A stretch of 64,000 nucleotides of DNA from Deinococcus taeanensis (GTDB lineage: Bacteria > Deinococcota > Deinococci > Deinococcales > Deinococcaceae). The first letter of the stretch is position 1. Each line of letters opens with the position of its first letter. The stretch spans positions 2,135,001 to 2,199,000 of the forward strand of contig NZ_CP083455.1 in assembly GCF_020229735.1 (NCBI RefSeq), read 5' to 3'. A model generated the notes under the pieces. That model saw only the letters and a program-made list of their open reading frames with translations. It was not told the DNA's origin and made no database searches. Position numbers and translations under genes: made by a program. Shown here one piece after another: positions 40,878 to 49,443 of this stretch.

Positions 40878-41102
40878 TCAGCTGTCGTCGGAGAGCAGTT
40901 CCGTGTCGAGAATGGCGCGGTACTGATCAAGGTTCTCGCCCTCACCGAGTTCACGGGCGATCTTTTCGATGGCGAGCCGTACGACCTCGCTTTTGCTGAT
41001 CAGGCGTTCCGGGCTGGACAGTTCATAGGCTGTGCGGGTCAGCAGGGCGTCCTGCTCGTCGCTGATCACCACCTGCAGCCGTTTGCGTTCCTTCTTGGGC
41101 AT
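40878..41102 (-). CDS. ribbon-helix-helix DNA-binding protein
   Basis: A 74-residue CopG-like protein: MPKKERKRLQVVISDEQDAL holds the beta strand, and LISKSEVVRLAIEKIARELG the second helix of the fold. AGGAG lies shortly before the ATG. Its targets are unknown. It starts divergently from murA, 286 bases away. Confidence 0.75.
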   Translation of the reverse strand: MPKKERKRLQVVISDEQDALLTRTAYELSSPERLISKSEVVRLAIEKIARELGEGENLDQYRAILDTELLSDDS

Positions 41103-41388
41103 GCCTCTCCTGAGCGGGGGAGCCACACGCCGCGCCGCAGGCGCGCTGGGGGCGGTGTGGCACGGTCCGTGCTGGCAGCGTATCACGCCTCTGGAGGCCC
41201 CTCAACATGAAGCTTCGGGCCGCCTGACTCTGATGACGCGGCTCATCCGCCTGGAACTCACGCCCTGTATGGTCGGTGTGGACGCCCTATGAGCACGATG
41301 TGTAACATGCACTCATGCCGCGCGTCGCTCGACACTTCATCCCACCCTCCGGCTGGCGCCCGGCGCCTGGCCGTCTGAAAGGAAACCC

Positions 41389-42666
41389 ATGCACCTGACC
41401 CCACTGCACGTCCAGGGAGGCCGCGAACTGCGCGGCGAAATCGCCGTCCAGGGCAGCAAGAACGCCGCGCTGCCCATTATTGTTGCCACCCTGCTGAGCA
41501 GTGAACGGATCACCCTGCATGGCGTGCCCCGCCTGAGCGACGTGTACACCATCCTGGACCTGATGGCCCACCTGGGCACCCACCACAGCTGGGTGGGACC
41601 CAACAGTCTCGAACTGCACACCCCGCAGATCGTGAACACTGACGCGCCCTACGCGCTGGTCAGCAAGATGCGCGCCAGCTTCATTGTGCTGGGCGCCATC
41701 CTGGCACGCGCTGGAAAAGCCACCGTGTCCATGCCGGGCGGCTGCGCCTGGGGGCCGCGTCCCGTGGATCAGCACGTCAAGGCGCTGCGCGCCCTGGGCG
41801 CCGAACTCAGCGAGGACGGCGGGAATTTCGATGCGGTGCGCCGCGGCAGCCTCAGCGGGCATTTCATCTTCGAGCTGCTCACCGTGGGCGGCACGCACAA
41901 CGCCATTCTGGCCGCCACGCTCGGAGACAGCGTGGTGACGCTGGAGAACGCCAGCATCGACACGGACGTTGTGGAACTGATCGAGTTCCTGAACAGGCTC
42001 GGCGCGGACATCCAGGGGGCCGGCACGAACACCCTGACCATCCGCGGCGTGCCGCACCTGCGGGGCGGCGAGTACACCGTGATTCCCGACCGCATCGAGG
42101 CGGGCACATTCATGATGCTGGCGGCCGCCACCCGCAGCTGCTTCACAGTCACGAACACCCGGCCCGACCACCTGCGCGCCGTGATCGGCAAGCTGCAGGA
42201 GATGGGCGTTGACGTGACTGAAGAGGGCAGCCGCCTGACCGTGGACGCCCGGAACCGGCAGCTGAAACCCGTGAACATCACCACGCAGAGCTACCCCGGG
42301 TTCCCCACCGACCTGCAGCCCCAGATGAGTGCCCTGCTGGCGACCGTGCCCGGCACCAGCGTGGTTCAGGACCCCGTGTATCCGGACCGGCTGACGCATG
42401 TCGCTGAACTTCACCGCATGGGCGCCAACATCACCGTCAGCGGCTACACCCAGGTGATTCAGGGAGCGGCCCTGCACGCCGCTCCGGTGAAGGCGGCCGA
42501 CCTGCGCGCCGGCGCCGCCCTGTTTATCGCGGGCCTCACCTGTGAGGGCAGCACCGTGATTGACGGCGTGCAGTACCTCAACCGCGGCTACGAACGTCTT
42601 GCGCAGCGCCTTCAGGGCCTGGGCGCGAACGTCACCCAGAACGAACTGGCACCCGCCGCCGACTGA
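41389..42666 (+). CDS. murA: UDP-N-acetylglucosamine 1-carboxyvinyltransferase
   Basis: First committed step of peptidoglycan synthesis: adds enolpyruvate from PEP to UDP-GlcNAc. The 425-residue protein keeps QGSKNAALPIIVATLL, with the Lys-Asn pair, and the catalytic Cys119 in MPGGCAWGPRPVD, the site fosfomycin attacks in Cys-type enzymes. GAAAGGA precedes the ATG. A terminator hairpin follows. Confidence 0.95.
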   Translation: MHLTPLHVQGGRELRGEIAVQGSKNAALPIIVATLLSSERITLHGVPRLSDVYTILDLMAHLGTHHSWVGPNSLELHTPQIVNTDAPYALVSKMRASFIVLGAILARAGKATVSMPGGCAWGPRPVDQHVKALRALGAELSEDGGNFDAVRRGSLSGHFIFELLTVGGTHNAILAATLGDSVVTLENASIDTDVVELIEFLNRLGADIQGAGTNTLTIRGVPHLRGGEYTVIPDRIEAGTFMMLAAATRSCFTVTNTRPDHLRAVIGKLQEMGVDVTEEGSRLTVDARNRQLKPVNITTQSYPGFPTDLQPQMSALLATVPGTSVVQDPVYPDRLTHVAELHRMGANITVSGYTQVIQGAALHAAPVKAADLRAGAALFIAGLTCEGSTVIDGVQYLNRGYERLAQRLQGLGANVTQNELAPAAD

Positions 42667-42679
42667 ATCCCGCGCGCGT

Positions 42680-42707
42680 GGGCCGGTCCTTTTCCAAGGA
42701 CAGGCCC
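42680..42707. terminator. terminator hairpin after murA
   Basis: Eleven paired bases with one mismatch (GGGCC-GTCCTT, loop TTCC) between the convergent murA and ferredoxin genes, followed by TTA. Confidence 0.6.
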
Positions 42708-42732
42708 TTAAGCCTGCCCGGGCGCAGCGAGG

Positions 42733-43746
42733 TCACATGACGCTGTGACTTTCCCGCAACAGCAGGGGCGCCCGGAACGCCGCGGGCCGCCAGTGCGTCT
42801 GTGCGTGGATGGCGTCCGGCGGGCAGGAGTGCAGGCACGCCATGCAGCCCGTGCAGGCGCTCAGGTTCAACAGGAGCTTCACGCCGCCGTCCGGTTGCAG
42901 GTCACGGGTGATGGCGTCTGTCGGGCACACGTTGGCGCAGACCGGACAGTCAATGCACGACTCGTCCACGATGGGCGCCGGCCAGAGCACCGCCGCGTCC
43001 TCAGGCGGCGCGGGCTTGAGGCTGCGGGCGCGCCACGTCCACTCCTGAGGCGTCCGGTCCTCCGGCACACTCCAGTTCACGAACGGCAGGGGGCTATCCG
43101 GAATGCCCTGCGCGAGGTGCTGTTTTCCCGCGCGGAACAGCGCCCCGAACGCACCGCGCCGGGAGACAGTCAGGGCGCGGCGCGTGTCTTCGGGCGCCGC
43201 GCGGCGGATGGTCACGTGCGCGGGCCGGCCGGTCGGGGCGCGCAGGCGCTGCGTTTCCTCCAGCACCCGCTCCAGGCGGGCGGGCACGTCGGGCGCCCCG
43301 ACCGGGCAGTCCCCGCAGTCACCGTGAAGCAGGGTCAGGGGTGCGCCCCATGCGCCCGCCGCGGACAGCAGCGCGGGCGTCACGCGGCCCAGGCAGGTGA
43401 GGCTGGGCCCGCCGGCACCGCTCTGCGAGCAGGTGAGGCTGGCGTCGTCAGTCGCGCGGCTCTCCGGGCGCTGCTGGTCACGTACGCTCTGCAGCGCGGG
43501 CTCAAGGTTGTACTCCAGGGCGCCGCTGGGGCACACCTGCACGCACAGGCCGCAGCCGGTGCAGGCGGCCGGGTCAATCTGGACGCTGCCGCCCAGCGTG
43601 CCCAGCGTGATGGCCTGGTGGGGGCAGGTGGTGTGACAGGCGTCACAGCCGCCCACGGCCTGCCGTTCGAGCAGGCAGCGGGGCGCCGTAAAGCGCGGAA
43701 CGTGATTCCCGGCATCGTCCAGCCGGGCCAGAACACCCTGAATCAT
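42733..43746 (-). CDS. multi-cluster 4Fe-4S ferredoxin-type protein
   Basis: A 337-residue protein with two pairs of CxxCxxCxxxCP-type motifs. The N-terminal region has CDACHTTCPH and CTGCGLCVQVCPSG; the C-terminal region has CIDCPVCANVCPTD and CTGCMACLHSCPPD. A further pair, CGDC with CLG, occurs in the middle domain. This suggests four [4Fe-4S] clusters and an electron-transfer role. The partner is unknown. TAGACT (43753-43758) is 6 bases before the ATG. Confidence 0.85.
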   Translation of the reverse strand: MIQGVLARLDDAGNHVPRFTAPRCLLERQAVGGCDACHTTCPHQAITLGTLGGSVQIDPAACTGCGLCVQVCPSGALEYNLEPALQSVRDQQRPESRATDDASLTCSQSGAGGPSLTCLGRVTPALLSAAGAWGAPLTLLHGDCGDCPVGAPDVPARLERVLEETQRLRAPTGRPAHVTIRRAAPEDTRRALTVSRRGAFGALFRAGKQHLAQGIPDSPLPFVNWSVPEDRTPQEWTWRARSLKPAPPEDAAVLWPAPIVDESCIDCPVCANVCPTDAITRDLQPDGGVKLLLNLSACTGCMACLHSCPPDAIHAQTHWRPAAFRAPLLLRESHSVM

Positions 43747-43752
43747 GCCCTG

Positions 43753-43758
43753 AGTCTA
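43753..43758 (-). promoter_or_regulatory. leaderless-type -10 box of the ferredoxin gene
   Basis: TAGACT on the minus strand, 6 bases before the ATG at 43746. Confidence 0.4.
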
Positions 43759-44080
43759 CGCGCCGCCCGCGGTGTCCCGCCGGGGCTGGACTTTCACTGT
43801 GATGGACGCCACACCTGCAACGCCCGGAAGGACCCCCACCACCTGCCCGGCCAGCACGGGAAGGCAGCCCGGACTGAGCGGGATGGCCACCCTGATGGAG
43901 AGGCGTGCGGTCCACCTGCCGCGCAGGGGGGCTGCCCCGACCGGCGCGGCCGTCGAGGACCGGCGGCCCCATCACGGGCCGGGGCAGCAGCCGCGCTTCC
44001 CAGCACGAACCACACCATGCCGGGCAGGCCGGGCAGCAGCAGGCCCAGCACGCCCAAGCCAGTGAGGAGAACCCCGGCCG
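43755..44080 (-). pseudogene. decayed DUF454 (YbaN-like) membrane protein gene
   Basis: No single frame is open across this stretch, but three minus-strand frames in turn give a DUF454-like protein. One frame reads GVLLTGLGVLGLLLPGLPG and continues as a helix; the next reads [16 protein letters not shown], like the loop after helix 2; the third reads LSIRVAIPLSPG with VLAGQVVGVLPGVAGVAS, like helices 3 and 4. At least two frameshifts are needed and no start codon fits the first part. The match is by eye and moderate. Confidence 0.45.
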
Positions 44081-44175
44081 CAATTCACCCGGGCCGGCGC
44101 CGGAGAGGGACAGTTACCGGCTGGGCGGAACGCGCCGCCGGACCACGCAGGGCGGCGCACCTTACCGTCACCTGG

Positions 44176-45312
44176 TCACGGGGTGCCCGGCGCCGGATGA
44201 ACGGGGAGGGGCGCGGCGGGATGCGTCGGCGCGTCGTGAATGCGTCCGGCGTGGCCGCTGAGAAACGAGCCGTCGTACCCGCGCCGCCACGCCATGAGTT
44301 CCGCCAGGATGCTCAGCGCGACCTCCTCAGGCGCCTCGGCCCCCAGGCGCAGGCCCACCGGTGAGCGCAACCGCGCCAGTTGCGCGGCTGTGAAGGTCAC
44401 GCCCTCAGCCTCCGGGGTGCTCAGCAGGTCCAGCGCGCGGCTCCGCGGCCCCAGCACACCCACGTACGGCGCGCCGGACTGCAGGGCGTGCTGAAGGCAC
44501 ACGCGGTCCCGGTCAAGGTGGTGATTCATGATGATCAGGTGGGCACGCGCTCCAGGCGTGAAGGCCGCGAGTTCTTCCGGGGCGAGTGGATGCAGGGTCG
44601 CGCCAGGGAAGCGGCCGGGTGTCAGATACGCGCCGCGCGGGTCGATCACGTGCACGTCGTACCCCAGGGCGTGCGCCTGCGCCGAGAGCGGCATGGCGTC
44701 ATGTCCCGCGCCGTAGAGCACAAGCTGCGGCGGCGGGGTACTCACGTCGATGAACACGGGCGTGCCGTCGGGGGCGCTCAGGGTCGCGGCGCGGGGTTCG
44801 AGGTGCGTCAGGCGGGCGCCCGCCTGCGCCAGCGCAAAGTCATGCAGCGCCGGGCGCAGGGCGCCGTGGGTGCCGGCGGGCGTCACGAGCAGCCGTTCGC
44901 CGTCCACGGCGTCCAGGGGCACCACCAGCGCGGCCTTCTCTCCCTGCGCCAGGGCGTGCAGCCACGCCGCGCTCACCGGGTCGCCTGGGTCCACGCGTTC
45001 CACACGCACGTCCACGCTGCCGCCGCAGCCGATCCCCAGACCCCAGGTGGCGTCCTCGGACAGGTCGTAATGGGTGAGGCTGGGCCGGCCGGTCCGGATG
45101 ACGTCCAGCGCCACCTCAACCACCTCGGCCTCCAGACAGCCGCCGGACAGCATGCACACCTGCGCGCCGTCGTCCAGAACCAGCATGCGGGTGCCCTCGC
45201 GGCGGTAGGCGCTGCCGTGTACGCCCACCACAGTCGCGATGGCTGCCCGCTGGCCGCGGGCGTGGGCGGAGTTCAGCGCCAGCAGCAGCGCCCGGGTCTC
45301 GGCAGCGTTCAT
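44176..45312 (-). CDS. XdhC/CoxI-family protein
   Basis: A 378-residue protein of the XdhC family, which inserts or protects molybdenum cofactor in xanthine dehydrogenase and related enzymes. The N-terminal XdhC_CoxI part has VVGVHGSAYRREGTRMLVLDDG and the conserved MLSGGCLEAEV Cys; the Rossmann-like C-part has LVLYGAGHDAMPLSAQAHALG and YVGVLGPRSRALDLL. No xdhA/B genes are in the window. Stops within the C-terminal Pro/His-rich tail. Confidence 0.9.
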   Translation of the reverse strand: MNAAETRALLLALNSAHARGQRAAIATVVGVHGSAYRREGTRMLVLDDGAQVCMLSGGCLEAEVVEVALDVIRTGRPSLTHYDLSEDATWGLGIGCGGSVDVRVERVDPGDPVSAAWLHALAQGEKAALVVPLDAVDGERLLVTPAGTHGALRPALHDFALAQAGARLTHLEPRAATLSAPDGTPVFIDVSTPPPQLVLYGAGHDAMPLSAQAHALGYDVHVIDPRGAYLTPGRFPGATLHPLAPEELAAFTPGARAHLIIMNHHLDRDRVCLQHALQSGAPYVGVLGPRSRALDLLSTPEAEGVTFTAAQLARLRSPVGLRLGAEAPEEVALSILAELMAWRRGYDGSFLSGHAGRIHDAPTHPAAPLPVHPAPGTP

Positions 45313-45421
45313 GGTGCAGTCACTGTACTGTTCCTCAGGTTGGCAGAAGGTGGAGGGACACCCAGCGTTGCATCAAGTTCCCCTCACCCCGCGCGGTGGG
45401 GGCGCGGAGCACACTGACGGT

Positions 45422-46090
45422 ATGCTGGACAATATTCTGAACACAGTGAAGCGCGGCGCGGAGCGCGTGCAGCGCCGCGGCGAGGAGGTCGCGTCCGCCA
45501 CGCGGCTGCGCGTGGAGGTCTTCAGCCTGAGCCGCGAACTCGACGCGCTGTACGCCCGCCTGGGCCGCTCGTACCACGCCGGCGCGGACCTGGACGTCCT
45601 GACCGGTATCCGGGAGGAGATCCGCGGCGTGGAAGAGGAGATCCGTGCGCGCGAACGGCTGATCACGGAACTGGGCAGCGAAACGGAACCTGATCCCGCA
45701 GCGCCGGTCACGGCCGCGCCAGACACCTCCTCAACGCCCAGCGCGGACGCGGCAGGCCCGGCCGTGACCCCCTCCGCGGTGACCTTCACCGACCGGCCCG
45801 GCCCGACCGAACTGAACATCCCTGACGCCGTTCCCCGCCCTGCCCAGGAGGCCCGTATGCCTGACAACGACCCGTACCACACGCCCGCCGACCGCACGCC
45901 CGAGGAACGGCCCGCCGGGGCGCCCACCAGCCCGGACCCCACCATGCAGCACAGCGACGAGCGCATTGTGCCCGGCGACGCCCGCGCCGGCGTCGCGCTG
46001 GAAAACGAGCGTGACAAGGTCTTCCGCCACCAGAATCACCTGGATGAAGGCAAGGCCGCCAGCCGTGACCCGGATCCCCTGGACCAGTAA
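45422..46090 (+). CDS. hypothetical protein: coiled-coil N-half, disordered acidic C-half
   Basis: A 222-residue protein. Residues 1-90 are helical with charged heptads (NILNTVKRGAERVQRRG; EEIRGVEEEIRARERLI) and resemble small envelope- or stress-associated coiled-coil proteins. The rest is Pro/Asp/Glu-rich and probably disordered. CACACT lies 6 bases before the ATG. An AGGAGG with an in-frame ATG at 45857 could give a separate 77-residue product. Confidence 0.65.
   Translation: MLDNILNTVKRGAERVQRRGEEVASATRLRVEVFSLSRELDALYARLGRSYHAGADLDVLTGIREEIRGVEEEIRARERLITELGSETEPDPAAPVTAAPDTSSTPSADAAGPAVTPSAVTFTDRPGPTELNIPDAVPRPAQEARMPDNDPYHTPADRTPEERPAGAPTSPDPTMQHSDERIVPGDARAGVALENERDKVFRHQNHLDEGKAASRDPDPLDQ
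45846..45859 (+). promoter_or_regulatory. internal ribosome-binding site and in-frame start
   Basis: AGGAGG (45846-45851), 5-base spacer, then ATG 45857, in frame with the 45422-46090 gene. It could start a 77-residue product (MPDNDPYHTPADRTP). Confidence 0.45.
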
Positions 46091-46124
46091 GCCGCGCCGC
46101 TGAGCGAACGCCCCGGCCGGGAAA

Positions 46125-46154
46125 GGCGGGCCGCCCGAACAGGAGCGGCCCGCC
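46125..46154. terminator. bidirectional terminator hairpin
   Basis: Perfect ten-base-pair stem (GGCGGGCCGC with its complement) and ten-base loop between the convergent 45422 gene and the enoyl-CoA hydratase. Confidence 0.6.
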
Positions 46155-46189
46155 GAACGTTTCTGGCGGGAGCGGCGTTTTTCAGGGGT

Positions 46190-46972
46190 TCAGGTTTCGC
46201 GGATGAACTGAGGCGTGCGCTTCTCCTTGAACGCCGTCACGCCCTCCTCGTGCTCCCAGTGATCACCGGCCAGCTGCTGCAGCGCAGCCTCCTGATCCAG
46301 CGCTTCATCCAGGGTGCTGGTCATGCCGGCCACCAGCGCCTGCTTCGTAAGGTTCAGGGCGTGCGCGGGGCGGGCTGCGAGCCGCTCGGCGTAGGCCTGC
46401 ACTGCCTCCTGGAAGGTGTCATCCGGGAACACCTGCTCACACAGCCCCAGGCGCAGGGCGTCGTCGGCACGGACGCGTTCGGCCAGAGCCATCAGCTCGA
46501 ACGCCCGGTGGTACCCCACGAGGCGCGGCAGGAACCACGTGCTGCCCGAATCGGGCACCAGGGCAATGTTGGAGAACACCTCGATCAGGCTGGCCGACTG
46601 CGCCCACACGCGCAGGTCTCCGGCCAGGGCGAGGCTGGCCCCGGCGCCGGCGGCCACGCCGTTCACGGCACTGATCACCGGTTTGCTCAGCGTGCGGATC
46701 GTGCGGATCAGGGGGTTGTACGTGTGGTTCAGGTGCTCGGTGAAAGTCATGTCACGTCCCGACACGTCCCCCAGGTCCTGCCCGGCGCAGAAGCCGCGCC
46801 CCGCGCCGGTAATCACGACCACCCGGGCCTGCGCGTCGGTGTCGGCGCGCCGCAGGGCGTCCGTCAGGGCCAGCAGCAGGGCGTCGTTCGCGGCGTTGAG
46901 TTTGTCGGGGCGGTTCAGGGTAAGGGTGCGCACCCCGGCGCGCGTGGCTTCCAGAATCACAGGTCCGGTCAT
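46190..46972 (-). CDS. enoyl-CoA hydratase/isomerase (PaaG-like)
   Basis: A 260-residue crotonase-fold enzyme. NRPDKLNAANDALLLALTDAL, GRGFCAGQDLGDVSG, and GVAAGAGASLALAGDLRVWA form the oxyanion-hole region; PDSGSTWFLPRLVG and FKEKRTPQF complete it. The CAGQDLGD and YNPLI segments resemble PaaG, the ring-oxepin isomerase of phenylacetate degradation, so that role is likely but not certain. TAGGCT lies 7 bases before the ATG. Confidence 0.88.
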   Translation of the reverse strand: MTGPVILEATRAGVRTLTLNRPDKLNAANDALLLALTDALRRADTDAQARVVVITGAGRGFCAGQDLGDVSGRDMTFTEHLNHTYNPLIRTIRTLSKPVISAVNGVAAGAGASLALAGDLRVWAQSASLIEVFSNIALVPDSGSTWFLPRLVGYHRAFELMALAERVRADDALRLGLCEQVFPDDTFQEAVQAYAERLAARPAHALNLTKQALVAGMTSTLDEALDQEAALQQLAGDHWEHEEGVTAFKEKRTPQFIRET

Positions 46973-47022
46973 GCCTCCCAGCCTAACGTCCGTTCGGGGG
47001 CGGAGGGGCTCGGGACGGCTGC

Positions 47023-47028
47023 TACACT
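47023..47028 (+). promoter_or_regulatory. leaderless-type -10 box of ruvX
   Basis: TACACT ends 7 bases before the GTG at 47036. Confidence 0.5.
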
Positions 47029-47035
47029 CCGGGAC

Positions 47036-47449
47036 GTGAACGACGCCCTCCCCTCTCCCGCCCTGCCGGTCGTGCTGGCCCTGGACGTCAGCAAAAGGCG
47101 CATCGGGTTCGCGGTCAGCGCGGGCCGGCTGGCGTTCGGCCGGGGCAGCGTGGACCGCAAGCGACTGCCGCTGGACCTGAAGGCCGTGCGCCTGAAAGTG
47201 GAGGCGACCGGCGCGCAGGAACTGCTGCTCGGCCTGCCGCTGCGCACCGACGGTGGCCCGAGCCCCAGCGCAGACCGCGTGCGGGCGTTCGGGAAGATCC
47301 TGAGCGAGAAAGGGTACGTGGTGCGCTACCAGGACGAACGGTTCACCACCCGCCGCGCCCGTGAACTGGGCGCCGAGGACGAGGACGAAGCCGCCGCCGT
47401 GCAGATTCTGGAGCTTTACCTGCTCGGCCAGCAGGGCCGCACCTCCTGA
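47036..47449 (+). CDS. ruvX: RuvX/YqgF-family putative Holliday-junction resolvase or pre-16S rRNA nuclease
   Basis: A 137-residue RNase H-fold protein. VVLALDVSKRRIGFAVS holds the first catalytic Asp; ELLLGLPLRTDG and VVRYQDERFTTRRA carry the next acidic residues, and DEAAAVQILELYL the last. YqgF proteins process the 5' end of 16S rRNA in E. coli; resolvase activity is proposed in others. Start is GTG; no ATG fits. Transcribed divergently from the enoyl-CoA hydratase. Confidence 0.9.
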   Translation: MNDALPSPALPVVLALDVSKRRIGFAVSAGRLAFGRGSVDRKRLPLDLKAVRLKVEATGAQELLLGLPLRTDGGPSPSADRVRAFGKILSEKGYVVRYQDERFTTRRARELGAEDEDEAAAVQILELYLLGQQGRTS

Positions 47450-47621
47450 CCTGCTGTCTGGCGGACCTCCTGTCTGGCTGACGCCCTGTCCGGCCGGCCT
47501 GCGGACAACGTGTGTCCTGAAGGTGACGCGCCGCGCGGCATGCGCCGCGTCAAGCCCTGACCGTCGCCTTTGCAGGCCTATCCGGTCAGCCCGTCCTGCG
47601 CCGCGGCAGGGCGGCATACCG
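47450..47621. other. intergenic stretch with short repeats, no gene seen
   Basis: Between ruvX and the acyl-CoA ligase promoter. It has three imperfect copies of CCTGTCTGGC-like sequence (about 47452-47490) and a TGACGCG...CGCGTCA inverted repeat (47524-47552). No plausible ORF or RNA is seen. Confidence 0.4.
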
Positions 47622-47649
47622 TTGATCCGAGTCCAAAGTTCTTTATACT
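47622..47649 (+). promoter_or_regulatory. sigma-70-type promoter of the acyl-CoA ligase gene
   Basis: TTGATC (-35, 47622-47627) and TATACT (-10, 47644-47649) are 16 bases apart. They predict a leader of about 70 bases before the ATG at 47727. Confidence 0.6.
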
Positions 47650-47669
47650 CCCCGCATTCACAGTGAGCT

Positions 47670-47714
47670 GGTGCGGGTGAACCGGTTGGCCGCAACCGCA
47701 ACGCGACCCGCGCC
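47670..47714 (+). promoter_or_regulatory. structured 5' leader of the acyl-CoA ligase mRNA
   Basis: An outer nine-base-pair stem (47670-47678 with 47706-47714, one G-U pair) encloses a six-base-pair hairpin (47683-47688 with 47693-47698, loop GCCG). The structure ends 3 bases before the GGAGG ribosome-binding site. It matches no riboswitch class I recognise. Confidence 0.45.
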
Positions 47715-47726
47715 ACGGAGGTGTTC

Positions 47727-49430
47727 ATGCAGGGCAACATGATGGACGTTCAACTGACCGTGCCGACCATTCTGGAACGCATCCGCACGCAGTACCGCCC
47801 GCGCGAGGTGGTGAGCCTCCTCGTTGCCGGACGCGACGAGGCCGGCAATCCCGTTGCGCACAAGCACCGCACCACCTACGGGCAGGTGGCCGACCGCGCC
47901 CAGCGCCTCGCTGGCGGGCTGCTGAACCTGGGCCTCCAGAAGGGTGACCGGGTCGCCACCCTGGCCGTGAACTCCTTCCGGCACCTGGAAGCGTACCTGG
48001 GCGTGCCCAGCGCCGGACTGGTGCTGCACACCGTGAACATCCGCCTGCACCCCGAGCAGATCAGCTGGATCCTGCAGCACGCCGAGGACCGCGTGCTGCT
48101 GATCGAGAACGTGTTCGCCGCGATGATTCCCGCGATCAAGGCCGCGTGCCCCACGCTGGAGCACATCCTGGTGCTGGGCCCCACCCCGCACCCCATCGCG
48201 CTGCCCGGCGTGCATGACTACGACACCTTCGTGCAGGACAGCGCTCCCCTGACCCGCTACCCGGAACTGAACGAGCAGGACGCGGCCGCCATGTGCTACA
48301 CGAGCGGCACGACCGGCAACCCCAAGGGCGTGGTGTACACCCACCGCTCCACGGTGCTGCACTCCCTGGCCAGCGCCCCCAAGGACGCCCTGAACGTGGG
48401 TGAGGCCGACACGGTGCTGCCGATCGTGCCGATGTTCCACGTGAACGCCTGGGGTCTGCCGTACACCTGCGCCATGTACGGCGCCAAGCAGGTGTACGCC
48501 GGGGTGTTCGCCGACGGCCGCAGTGTGGCCCGCCTGCTGCAGGAGGAGCAGGTCACGATCACGGCGGGCGTGCCGACCATCTGGCTGGGTCTGCTGGCCG
48601 AACTGGACCGGGCGCGGCAGAGCGGCGAGCCGTACGAACTGAGCGGCCTGGACCGCCTGATCGTGGGCGGCAGCGCCGCGCCCGAAGCGATGATCCGCGC
48701 GTTCCAGGACCGGCACGCCCTGACGCTGCTGCAGGCCTGGGGCATGACCGAAACGCACCCGCTGGGCACTGCCAGCGGCGTGCCGCACGGCGTGGACCCC
48801 ACCAGTGACGAGGGGTACGCGCTGCGCGCCAAGCAGGGCCGCACTGTTCCCCTGATTGAACTCGACGTCCTGAACGACGAGGGGCAGCGCCTGCCGCACG
48901 ACGGCAAGACCATGGGCCGCCTGATCATCCGCGGGCCCTGGGTGGCGAACAGTTACTTCAAGGGGGAAGGCCAGAGCAACTTCTTCGAGCTGGACGGCCA
49001 GCTGTGGTTCGACACGGGAGACATCGCCACGCTGGACGACCGCGGGTACATGCACATTCAGGACCGCGCCAAGGACCTGATCAAGTCCGGCGGCGAGTGG
49101 ATCAGTTCCGTGGACCTGGAAAACGCCATCATGGCGCACCCGGCCGTGAACCTGTGCGCCGTGATCGCCATGGACGACACCAAATGGGACGAGCGGCCCC
49201 TGGCGGTCGTGACGCTCAATCCCGGGCAGAGTGTCTCGCATGAAGCGCTGATGGAGTTCATCGGGCCGAGGTTCGCGAAGTGGTGGCTGCCCGACGCGAC
49301 GGTCGTGGCCGAGGCCCTGCCGATTGGCGCAACTGGAAAGATCCTGAAGCGTGAACTGCGCGATCAGTACCGCAGCTACGGCAGCGCGCAGGGCCTCGTG
49401 ACGCCCGCCGCGCCTGACCGCAGCGAGTAG
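47727..49430 (+). CDS. long-chain or medium-chain fatty-acid--CoA ligase
   Basis: A 567-residue AMP-forming acyl-CoA synthetase that activates fatty acids as adenylates and then thioesters. The P-loop motif is CYTSGTTGNPKGVVYTHRS; further motifs are MFHVNAWGLPY, LLQAWGMTETHPLG, FDTGDIATLDDRGYMHIQDRAKD and the late Lys in GATGKILKREL. The ATG at 47727 has GGAGG 5 bases before it, favoured over GTG 47721. Preceded by a clear promoter and a structured leader; fad-type genes are not adjacent, although PaaG lies 700 bases away. Confidence 0.92.
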   Translation: MQGNMMDVQLTVPTILERIRTQYRPREVVSLLVAGRDEAGNPVAHKHRTTYGQVADRAQRLAGGLLNLGLQKGDRVATLAVNSFRHLEAYLGVPSAGLVLHTVNIRLHPEQISWILQHAEDRVLLIENVFAAMIPAIKAACPTLEHILVLGPTPHPIALPGVHDYDTFVQDSAPLTRYPELNEQDAAAMCYTSGTTGNPKGVVYTHRSTVLHSLASAPKDALNVGEADTVLPIVPMFHVNAWGLPYTCAMYGAKQVYAGVFADGRSVARLLQEEQVTITAGVPTIWLGLLAELDRARQSGEPYELSGLDRLIVGGSAAPEAMIRAFQDRHALTLLQAWGMTETHPLGTASGVPHGVDPTSDEGYALRAKQGRTVPLIELDVLNDEGQRLPHDGKTMGRLIIRGPWVANSYFKGEGQSNFFELDGQLWFDTGDIATLDDRGYMHIQDRAKDLIKSGGEWISSVDLENAIMAHPAVNLCAVIAMDDTKWDERPLAVVTLNPGQSVSHEALMEFIGPRFAKWWLPDATVVAEALPIGATGKILKRELRDQYRSYGSAQGLVTPAAPDRSE

Positions 49431-49443
49431 GCACAGCCCGGAA

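Noticed and set aside
41233..41292. 19-codon leader-peptide-like ORF before murA
   Set aside because: No ribosome-binding site, no codon pattern or attenuator hairpin linked to it.
46190..47740. 516-residue reading of the enoyl-CoA hydratase frame
   Set aside because: The N-terminal extension runs antisense to ruvX and lacks family homology; the ATG at 46972 with TAGGCT before it fits.
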